Shown here: positions 1-4,955 of the stretch, piece by piece
Numbering within the stretch: the first letter of the stretch is position 1
Layout of the letters: every line of letters begins with the position of its first letter
Assembly (NCBI GenBank): GCA_965371325.1
Contig: CBDUXZ010000161.1
Location: 1-5,412 of the forward strand
Direction: 5' to 3'
DNA from: CBDUXZ01 sp965371325 [NCBI: uncultured bacterium]
GTDB lineage: Bacteria; JAUYMQ01
DNA: 5,412 nt
Program-made: the position numbers and the translations under genes
Notes under the pieces: generated by a model
Databases searched by the model: none
The model's input: the letters and a program-made list of their open reading frames with translations, nothing else
What the model was told of the DNA's origin: nothing

Positions 1-1394
1 TCATTCGTGAAGAGAACAAGCGTCCCGGCACGCGCGGCTGGATCCTCGAGAGCACCCGGATCGATCCGGCCACGCGGTTCCGCTCCCCCTGGATTGAGGG
101 ATACTGCTCGGCAAACCGGCTTCGGCCAGGCGAAACCGTCTCCTTCCACGTGAGCACCAACCCCCCCTCGCCCTTCACGATCGATCTCTACCGGATGGGC
201 TATTACGGCGGAAACGGCGCTCGCCATCTTGTGCGAATCGGCCCCCTCGACGGAAAGATTCAGCCCGACCCGCCCGTGGGCCCAAAACGCGTTCGCGAGT
301 GCCGGTGGACGCCCTGCGCCAGTCTCAGGATCCCGGAAGCGTGGCCGAGCGGCGTCTATCTCGGGAAGCTGACCGCCCAGAAGAGCGGACTTCAGAGCAC
401 CATGATCTTCATCGTTCGCGACGACCGGCCGGCCGATTTTATCTTCCAGTGTTCCGATCTCACCTGGCAGGCCTACAACCGCTGGCCCGACAAGCACTCC
501 CTCTATGATGACGGCGAGCGGTTCTGGAGCTGGGGACCGAACTCGGCGGTGAGCTTCGACCGCCCCTACGGAAAATACTGCCAGCTTGTCGACGCCCCGC
601 TCTCCACGGGATCGGGCGAGTGGCTCCTCTGGGAATTTCCGGTGGCCTACTGGCTCGAATCACAGGGCTACGACGTGACCTACATATCGAACATCGATAC
701 GCACACCGACCCCGAGGGGCTCATGCGCGCGCGCGGGTTCCTGTCGGTCGGGCACGACGAGTACTACACCCGCGCGATGTACGATAACCTGAAGAGGGCC
801 ATTGGGGAGGGCCTCAGCGTCGCGTTTCTCTCGGGAAACACCTGTTGTGGAGAGGTAGAATTGCGCGACCGCGTCTTCTCGCGCGTCGATCGGTTCGGCG
901 GTCCCGATCCCCGCGAGGTGGCGGTCTTCGCCGAGATGAGTCTCTTCCCCGGCACGGCGCCCGACGAGAAGTGGCTCATCGGCGCCCGAACACCCGTTCC
1001 CCCGACAGGAACGGCGGACTGGGTCTGCGCCGCCCCCGATCACTGGCTCTTCGAAGAGACTCGCATGGAGAAGGGAGAGGGGATTCCGGGGCTTGTCGGA
1101 TGGGAGTACCATGGCGACCCCGCCGACATCCCCGGTCTCGAGATCGTCGCCACGGGCCCTACCGACAGCAAGCATGGCGCAGGGGTGTTCACCGCCACCG
1201 TCTACCCCGGCCCGAAAGGAAACTTCGTTTTCAACGCCTCGAGTTGCTGGTGGGGTGACGGGCTGTCCGAGCCGCCCGGTTATGTGCGTCCGGGCGCCTA
1301 CTTGAGCCCGGAGGGCCCCGATCGCAGGGTTCAGCGAATTACGGAGAACGTGCTCGCGCGGATGCGCGCCCGCGAGAGCGATGATCAATCCTGA
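1..1394 (+). CDS. N,N-dimethylformamidase large-subunit-like protein (5' end cut off)
   Basis: The reading frame is open from base 3 to the TGA at 1392-1394, giving 463 visible residues (residue n begins at base 3n), so the real start lies upstream of the window. A GTG at 150 is internal: the residues before it already match the family, including IEGYCS at 31-36. Other family hallmarks are YRMGYYGG at 63-70, a GHDEYY motif at 250-255, and a C-terminal NASSCWWGDGL segment. Characterised dimethylformamidases hydrolyse the amide to dimethylamine and formate using iron held, as I recall, by two Tyr and one Glu; the GHDEYY tyrosines are candidate ligands, but I cannot assign them without alignment. 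Cys281-Cys282 follow the next strand (GNTCCGE). No signal peptide can be judged. The true substrate is unknown, and many family members are probably not dimethylformamidases. The gene precedes the dehalogenase gene by 37 bases on the same strand. Confidence 0.85.
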   Translation, partial: IREENKRPGTRGWILESTRIDPATRFRSPWIEGYCSANRLRPGETVSFHVSTNPPSPFTIDLYRMGYYGGNGARHLVRIGPLDGKIQPDPPVGPKRVRECRWTPCASLRIPEAWPSGVYLGKLTAQKSGLQSTMIFIVRDDRPADFIFQCSDLTWQAYNRWPDKHSLYDDGERFWSWGPNSAVSFDRPYGKYCQLVDAPLSTGSGEWLLWEFPVAYWLESQGYDVTYISNIDTHTDPEGLMRARGFLSVGHDEYYTRAMYDNLKRAIGEGLSVAFLSGNTCCGEVELRDRVFSRVDRFGGPDPREVAVFAEMSLFPGTAPDEKWLIGARTPVPPTGTADWVCAAPDHWLFEETRMEKGEGIPGLVGWEYHGDPADIPGLEIVATGPTDSKHGAGVFTATVYPGPKGNFVFNASSCWWGDGLSEPPGYVRPGAYLSPEGPDRRVQRITENVLARMRARESDDQS

Positions 1395-1400
1395 AAGAGC

Positions 1401-1415
1401 TTGAAGGAACTTCAA
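1401..1415 (+). promoter_or_regulatory. Perfect inverted repeat directly before the dehalogenase ribosome binding site
   Basis: TTGAAG (1401-1406) and CTTCAA (1410-1415) are perfect reverse complements around a GAA centre. The Shine-Dalgarno sequence CGGAGGAG (1416-1423) begins at the next base, 8 bases before the ATG at 1432. As RNA this is a 6-bp stem with a 3-base loop sitting against the ribosome binding site. It could tune translation or mark an operator. No T-run follows, so it does not look like a terminator. A chance palindrome is possible. Confidence 0.35.
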
Positions 1416-1431
1416 CGGAGGAGCCTGGATC

Positions 1432-2313
1432 ATGATTTCTGCGGAAGAGCGCTACGAGAAGAAGAAGGCTGAAATCAAGGGACGGAATATGGCTTACGTG
1501 GAGGTGGGCCAGGGCGACCCGATCGTGTTTTTGCACGGAAACCCCACGTCTTCCTACCTTTGGCGAAATATAATCCCCCACCTCGAGAGTGCGGGGCGCT
1601 GCATCGCGCCCGATCTGATCGGCATGGGCGATTCGGACAAGCTCGACGACAGCGGGCCGAAGAGCTACCGCTTCGTCGAGCACCGCGCTTATCTCGATGC
1701 GCTCCTCGAAAAACTGAACGTCAGCGATCGCGTTACGTTCGTCATCCACGACTGGGGCTCCGCCCTGGGTTTTGACTGGGCGAAGCGCCACCCCGATCGT
1801 GTAAAGGGGATCGCCTACATGGAGGCACTCACCCAGCCGGTCAAGTGGGCCGACTGGCCCGAGGGCGCCCGGCAGATTTTCCAGGGTTTCCGCTCCGAGG
1901 CGGGCGAGGAGATCATTCTCGAGAAGAACGTCTTCGTGGAGCGCGTCCTTCCCGCCTCGGCCATGCGCGGGCTCACCGACGACGAGATGAAGGTGTACCG
2001 CCGCCCGTATCTCGAGCCCGGCGAGAGCCGCCGGCCCACTCTCACCTGGCCGCGCGAGATCGCCATCGATGGCGAGCCGGCGGACGTGCATCAGATCATC
2101 ACCGAGTACGGCGAGTGGCTTTCCAGGAGCCAGGTGCCCAAGCTCTTCGTGAACGCGAAGCCGGGATCCATTCTCATCGGGAAGCCGCGAAAGTTCTGCC
2201 GGAGCTGGCCAAATCAGAAGGAGATCACCGTGACGGGCCTCCACTTCGTCCAGGAGGACGCGCCGGACGAGATCGGCCGGGCCATCGCGGAGTGGTACGG
2301 AACGCTTTCCTGA
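1432..2313 (+). CDS. dhaA: Haloalkane dehalogenase, subfamily II (LinB/DhaA type)
   Basis: This is a 293-residue alpha/beta-hydrolase that would cleave carbon-halogen bonds in haloalkanes by hydrolysis, giving an alcohol, halide and a proton, without a cofactor. The whole active site is visible: Asn37 in HGNPTSS and Trp108 as halide-binding residues, Asp107 as nucleophile in VIHDWGSALGF, Glu131 as catalytic acid in AYMEA, and His271 as base in GLHFVQED. The Asn-plus-Trp halide pair and the acid after strand 6 define subfamily II. Length and sequence match Sphingobium LinB closely; by eye against the recalled sequence well over half of residues agree, including DLIGMGDSDKLD (61-72) and RRPTLTWPR (200-208). 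There is no signal peptide, so it is probably cytoplasmic. The start is fixed by the strong CGGAGGAG site upstream. The natural substrate cannot be told. Epoxide hydrolase and haloacetate dehalogenase are less likely given this residue set. The next gene starts 28 bases downstream. Confidence 0.96.
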   Translation: MISAEERYEKKKAEIKGRNMAYVEVGQGDPIVFLHGNPTSSYLWRNIIPHLESAGRCIAPDLIGMGDSDKLDDSGPKSYRFVEHRAYLDALLEKLNVSDRVTFVIHDWGSALGFDWAKRHPDRVKGIAYMEALTQPVKWADWPEGARQIFQGFRSEAGEEIILEKNVFVERVLPASAMRGLTDDEMKVYRRPYLEPGESRRPTLTWPREIAIDGEPADVHQIITEYGEWLSRSQVPKLFVNAKPGSILIGKPRKFCRSWPNQKEITVTGLHFVQEDAPDEIGRAIAEWYGTLS

Positions 2314-2318
2314 AACTT

Positions 2319-2334
2319 TTTCCGTAAACGGAGG
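2319..2334 (+). promoter_or_regulatory. Inverted repeat overlapping the ribosome binding site of the dehydrogenase gene
   Basis: TCCG (2321-2324) pairs with CGGA (2329-2332) around TAAA, and two U-G wobbles (2320 with 2333, 2319 with 2334) can extend the stem. The arms also read as TCCGT-AA-ACGGA. The right arm contains the Shine-Dalgarno GGAGG (2330-2334), which lies 7 bases before the ATG at 2342, so folding would hide the ribosome binding site. The stem is short and probably weak. Ribosomes finishing the dehalogenase at 2313 stop close enough to open it, which would favour translational coupling. That last point is inference. Confidence 0.35.
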
Positions 2335-2341
2335 ATCCAAG

Positions 2342-3208
2342 ATGAGCGGAGAAGCTGGCAACACACGAGGCGCCGTCGTGATCACGGGCGCTTCCACGGG
2401 GATCGGACGCACCTCGGCGCTTCACCTCGATGCGCTGGGTTTTCGGGTCTTTGCGGGGGTCCGCAAAACAGCCGACGGCGAGGCCCTCACGCGTGACGCA
2501 TCCGACAGGCTCTCGCCCGTTTCGATCGATGTGACCGACGCGGCTTCTGTCGAGGCGGCCGCCAAGGAAGTTGCCGGGGCGCTCGGGGGCGAGGGAGTTG
2601 CGGGCCTTGTGAACAACGCCGGCATCGTTGTTTCGGGTCCCCTCGAGTTCGTGACGATGGACGAGCTTCGGCAGCAGATGGAGGTGAACTTCTTCGGGCT
2701 GGTGGCGGTGACCCAGGCGTTTCTTCCCCTGGTGCGCAAGGCAAAAGGGCGGATTGTCAACATCAGCTCGATAGGGGGAAAGGTCTCCACGCCCTTTCTC
2801 TCCCCTTATGCCGCCTCGAAGCACGCGGTCGAGGGGCTTTCCGACTCGCTTCGCCGCGAGCTTCGGAACCTGGGGGTTTTCGTCGCCTTGATCGAGCCGG
2901 GGGCCGTGGCGACACCGATCTGGGAGAAGGGAAGCGCGGCCGCAGACGAACGGCTGGCGCGGCTCTCGGGGGAGGCGAACGCCCTGTATGGCGCGGCGAT
3001 GGGGAAGATGCAGGAGGCGGCCGGCAAGGTCGAGAAGGGCGCGATTCCACCCGAGGAGGTGGCCAAGGCCATCGCGCACGCGCTCACCGCGGCTCGTCCC
3101 AAGACACGCTATCTCGTGGGGATCGAGGCGAAGGTGCAGAAGGCGCTCTCGAGCCTCCTCTCCGATCGCATGATGGACGGCTTTCTGGCCCGCTTCCTGG
3201 GGATCTGA
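2342..3208 (+). CDS. Classical short-chain dehydrogenase/reductase (SDR)
   Basis: This 288-residue Rossmann-fold NAD(P)-dependent oxidoreductase would interconvert an alcohol and a ketone or aldehyde. The classical motifs are all present: TGASTGIG (15-22) for the dinucleotide, NNAG (91-94), Asn116, Ser143 in NISS, and Tyr156 with Lys160 in YAASK, followed by PGAVATP (186-192). Arg41 at the end of the second strand (GVRK) tends to favour NADP(H) over NAD(H), though one residue is not decisive. The style, including RYLVG near the C-terminus, is that of the 17-beta-hydroxysteroid/retinol dehydrogenase-like branch, and family members act on many substrates. There is no signal peptide or membrane segment. 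A good GGAGG site fixes the start. It follows the dehalogenase gene by 28 bases, so an attractive but unproven role is oxidising the alcohol that the dehalogenase makes. Confidence 0.93.
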   Translation: MSGEAGNTRGAVVITGASTGIGRTSALHLDALGFRVFAGVRKTADGEALTRDASDRLSPVSIDVTDAASVEAAAKEVAGALGGEGVAGLVNNAGIVVSGPLEFVTMDELRQQMEVNFFGLVAVTQAFLPLVRKAKGRIVNISSIGGKVSTPFLSPYAASKHAVEGLSDSLRRELRNLGVFVALIEPGAVATPIWEKGSAAADERLARLSGEANALYGAAMGKMQEAAGKVEKGAIPPEEVAKAIAHALTAARPKTRYLVGIEAKVQKALSSLLSDRMMDGFLARFLGI

Positions 3209-3238
3209 CGGGGAACTGTCCCCTTTTTCGTGACGGGG
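3206..3238 (+). repeat. Short direct repeat TGACGGGG flanking a terminator-like hairpin
   Basis: TGACGGGG occurs at 3206-3213, where it includes the stop codon of the dehydrogenase gene, and again at 3231-3238. The copies bracket the hairpin and T-run at 3210-3228, with starts 25 bases apart. It may be chance in G-rich sequence, or the trace of insertion of a small palindromic unit with an 8-base target duplication. I see no way to decide from one copy. Confidence 0.3.
3210..3228 (+). terminator. Weak intrinsic (Rho-independent) terminator candidate after the dehydrogenase gene
   Basis: GGGGA (3210-3214) pairs perfectly with TCCCC (3219-3223) around an ACTG loop, and five Ts follow at 3224-3228. 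The arrangement is correct for transcription on the + strand and starts two bases after the stop codon. The 5-bp stem is short but all G-C apart from one A-U pair. It would separate genes 1-3 from the oxidoreductase gene at 3270. The palindrome also resembles short GGGGA...TCCCC intergenic repeats that I recall from proteobacterial genomes, so it may be a dispersed element. Confidence 0.5.
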
Positions 3239-3269
3239 CCCTGGCCCTCCCCTTCAACCAACGAGATCC

Positions 3270-4286
3270 ATGATGAAGCGCGCGGCGTTTTTGCCGGTCG
3301 GGTCCGTGGATTCGATGATCGCCTGGGCGAAGCGGATCGAAGACGCGGGCTTCGATTCGCTCTGGCACGGGGAGCTGGTCAACGCGGCGATGATTCCTCT
3401 CGCCGCGATTGCCACCGCGGTCAAGCGGATCAAGCTCGGCACGGGCATCAACCTCGCCTTCACCCACAGCCCCGTGATGCTCGCCTTCGCGGCGATGGAC
3501 ATGGATCTGGTGACCGGCGGGCGCTTCAATCTCGGCCTCGGCGTCGCGCATCCGAACCGCAACAACAACTGGTACGCCGGCCGCGACGACGGAAAGCCCC
3601 TCGGCCAGCTCCGGGAGTACGTCGCGCTGGTGCGTTTGATCATGGAGAGGGCACCCGGCGGTGGGGAGATCCAGTTCGACGGGAAGCACTACCAGGTGCG
3701 CGCGCGCCGCTTCTTCCCGCGGATGATCCCGCAGCCCCGCGAGCGCATACCGGTATACATCGCGGCGGTCCAGCGCAGGATGTCGGCGCTTGCGGGCGAA
3801 GTGGCCGACGGCCTCATCGGAAACCCCCTCTTCTCGGTTCAGCACCTGAAACAAATCGTCCTCCCGGGGCTCGCGTCGGGCCTTGAGAAGTCCGGCCGTA
3901 ACCGCGCCGAGGTGGAACTGCTCGGGCAGTGTTTTGCGGTTATCGATGAGGATCTGCAGGCCGCCAGACGGGTGGGCGCGGGAGCGCTCCTCTTCAGCAT
4001 CTGGGCGCGCATCTACGATCCGATCTTTGAAGCGCACGGCTTCGGGAACGTCCTGCAGGAGGTCCGGGAGATTCAAAAGACGGGCGGGCGCGACCCTATC
4101 GATGTGATACCGGTGGAGATGGTCGATGCGTTTTGCGCGGCCGGTCCGGTTGATCGCGTGCGTGGACTGGTGAAGGAGCGCGAAGGGTTACTCGATACGG
4201 TTATTCTGGTTGTGCCGTCGACGGGCACGACGCGCGAGCAGCAGGATCATTACAGAGCGAAAATCCTCGAGGTCTTTCAGACCTGA
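3270..4286 (+). CDS. Luciferase-like (LLM class) oxidoreductase, probably F420-dependent
   Basis: This is a 338-residue TIM-barrel protein of the bacterial luciferase-like family, whose members use reduced FMN with oxygen or coenzyme F420 to oxidise or reduce small organic substrates. Family signatures in order are AGFDSLW (26-32), RIKLGTGI (53-60), SPVMLA (67-72), DLVTGGRFNLGLGV (79-92), LREYVALVRLI (114-124), FDGKHY (136-141), PVYIAA (161-166) and AGEVADGLIGN (175-185). Length is normal and the protein looks soluble. F420 use is inferred from resemblance to the F420-dependent branch; an FMN-dependent monooxygenase cannot be excluded. Tandem ATGs at 3270 and 3273 are the only usable starts: no in-frame ATG, GTG or TTG lies between them and an upstream stop at 3231. 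No convincing Shine-Dalgarno sequence precedes them, unlike the neighbours. An Asn-rich loop (HPNRNNN, 94-100) follows strand 3. Substrate unknown. Confidence 0.9.
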   Translation: MMKRAAFLPVGSVDSMIAWAKRIEDAGFDSLWHGELVNAAMIPLAAIATAVKRIKLGTGINLAFTHSPVMLAFAAMDMDLVTGGRFNLGLGVAHPNRNNNWYAGRDDGKPLGQLREYVALVRLIMERAPGGGEIQFDGKHYQVRARRFFPRMIPQPRERIPVYIAAVQRRMSALAGEVADGLIGNPLFSVQHLKQIVLPGLASGLEKSGRNRAEVELLGQCFAVIDEDLQAARRVGAGALLFSIWARIYDPIFEAHGFGNVLQEVREIQKTGGRDPIDVIPVEMVDAFCAAGPVDRVRGLVKEREGLLDTVILVVPSTGTTREQQDHYRAKILEVFQT

Positions 4287-4303
4287 CGGCAGGCGGCCTG
4301 CCG
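4287..4303 (+). other. Perfect 7-bp inverted repeat between the oxidoreductase and redoxin genes
   Basis: CGGCAGG (4287-4293) and CCTGCCG (4297-4303) are perfect reverse complements around CGG, beginning one base after the stop codon at 4284-4286. The stem is G-C rich and stable for its size. No T-run follows, so it is not a standard intrinsic terminator. It could protect the 3' end of the upstream message or slow polymerase between the two genes. The ribosome binding site of the next gene (AGGAG, 4314-4318) lies outside it. Confidence 0.45.
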
Positions 4304-4324
4304 GGATGAGGCAAGGAGAGACCC

Positions 4325-4906
4325 ATGGTCATGACATCCTCCACGATGATGCCCCTCGGTACGAAGGCGCCCGATTTCAGCCTCCCCGATCCGGACGGCA
4401 AGCTCTTTGCGCGCGACGATTTCAAGGATGCCCCGGTGCTTCTCGTTATCTTCATGTGCAACCACTGCCCCTACGTGAAGCATATCCGGGAGGGGCTTGC
4501 GGCCTTCGGACGCGACTACCAGAAGCGGGGCGCAGCCGTCGTGGGAATCAATGCAAACGACAGCGGAACCTATCCGGCTGACAGTCCCCCAATGATGGCG
4601 GAAGAGGCGCGCACTTTCGGATACACGTTTCCCTATCTCTACGATGACAGCCAGGAGGTGGCGAAGGCCTACCGCGCAGCCTGCACGCCCGAGTTCTACC
4701 TCTTCGACGCGGAGCAAAAACTCGTCTACCGGGGCCAGTTCGACGCGAGCCGTCCGGGAAACGACGTTCCGGTGACGGGCGACGATCTTCGGGCGGCAAT
4801 GGATGCGGTGCTCGCGGGGAGTCCTGTCCCGGCCGATCAGACGCCGAGCATCGGATGCAACATCAAATGGAAGGCCGGGAACGCGCCGGACTACTTTCCG
4901 GAGTGA
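4325..4906 (+). CDS. Thioredoxin-fold redoxin (PRX-like1 / AhpC-TSA family)
   Basis: This 193-residue protein has a single thioredoxin fold. It opens with APDFSLPDPDG (15-25), then strand LLVIF leads into the redox motif Cys45-Asn-His-Cys48-Pro (CNHCP). Thr121-Pro122 provides the cis-proline loop, preceded by Cys120. The C-terminal GCNIKWK (177-183) adds Cys178, and a PDYF ending is typical of this subgroup. Two Cys spaced CxxC suggest thiol-disulfide exchange rather than a classical one-Cys peroxidase. The physiological partner is unknown. No signal peptide or lipobox is seen, so it is probably cytoplasmic, unlike ResA or TlpA. The site AAGGAGAG 6 bases before the ATG at 4325 supports this start; the ATG at 4331 (Met3) is a less well spaced alternative. 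It is 38 bases after the oxidoreductase gene and could be co-transcribed with it. Confidence 0.9.
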   Translation: MVMTSSTMMPLGTKAPDFSLPDPDGKLFARDDFKDAPVLLVIFMCNHCPYVKHIREGLAAFGRDYQKRGAAVVGINANDSGTYPADSPPMMAEEARTFGYTFPYLYDDSQEVAKAYRAACTPEFYLFDAEQKLVYRGQFDASRPGNDVPVTGDDLRAAMDAVLAGSPVPADQTPSIGCNIKWKAGNAPDYFPE

Positions 4907-4935
4907 GGGGTCGCTCCAGGGGCCACTAAGCCTCT
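4900..4935 (+). other. Two consecutive imperfect hairpins after the redoxin gene
   Basis: GGAGTGA (4900-4906, ending in the stop codon) can pair with TCGCTCC (4911-4917) with one U-G wobble around GGGG. Next, AGGGGC (4918-4923) can pair with GCCTCT (4930-4935) with one G-U wobble around CACTAA. Together they fill most of the gap before the ParB-like gene. Only a mixed pyrimidine stretch follows, with no clean T-run. They could form a weak terminator or message-end structure. Either may be chance in G+C-rich DNA. Confidence 0.28.
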
Positions 4936-4955
4936 TCGTCTGCGAAGGAACCGCC

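Noticed and set aside
150-152. GTG as the start of the dimethylformamidase-like gene
   Set aside because: The frame is open back to the window edge and the upstream residues (EENKRPG, IEGYCS, RPGETVSFHV) match the family, so the start must lie outside the window.
845-1258. Second + strand frame of 137 codons inside the first gene
   Set aside because: It is an Arg-rich out-of-frame translation with no motif or ribosome binding site, fully inside a recognised gene.
660-1433. Long open frame on the - strand (257 codons)
   Set aside because: It lies opposite the dimethylformamidase-like gene, has no recognisable domain, and is expected from G+C-rich codon use on the other strand.
1339-2412. Long open frame on the - strand (357 codons)
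   Set aside because: It covers the dehalogenase gene antisense, spans gene borders, and its translation shows no family motif, while the + strand frame has a complete active site.
2225-4076. Two long - strand open frames (2225-3079 and 3084-4076)
   Set aside because: They are antisense to the dehydrogenase and oxidoreductase genes, rich in Arg/His/Pro from reversed codons, and without recognisable domains.
4287-4303. Intrinsic terminator after the oxidoreductase gene
   Set aside because: The stem is good but the following bases (GGATGAGGCAAGG) contain no T-run, so it is listed only as an inverted repeat.
4325-4906. Classical peroxiredoxin
   Set aside because: The usual PxxxTxxC peroxidatic motif is absent and a CxxC sits at the thioredoxin position instead.
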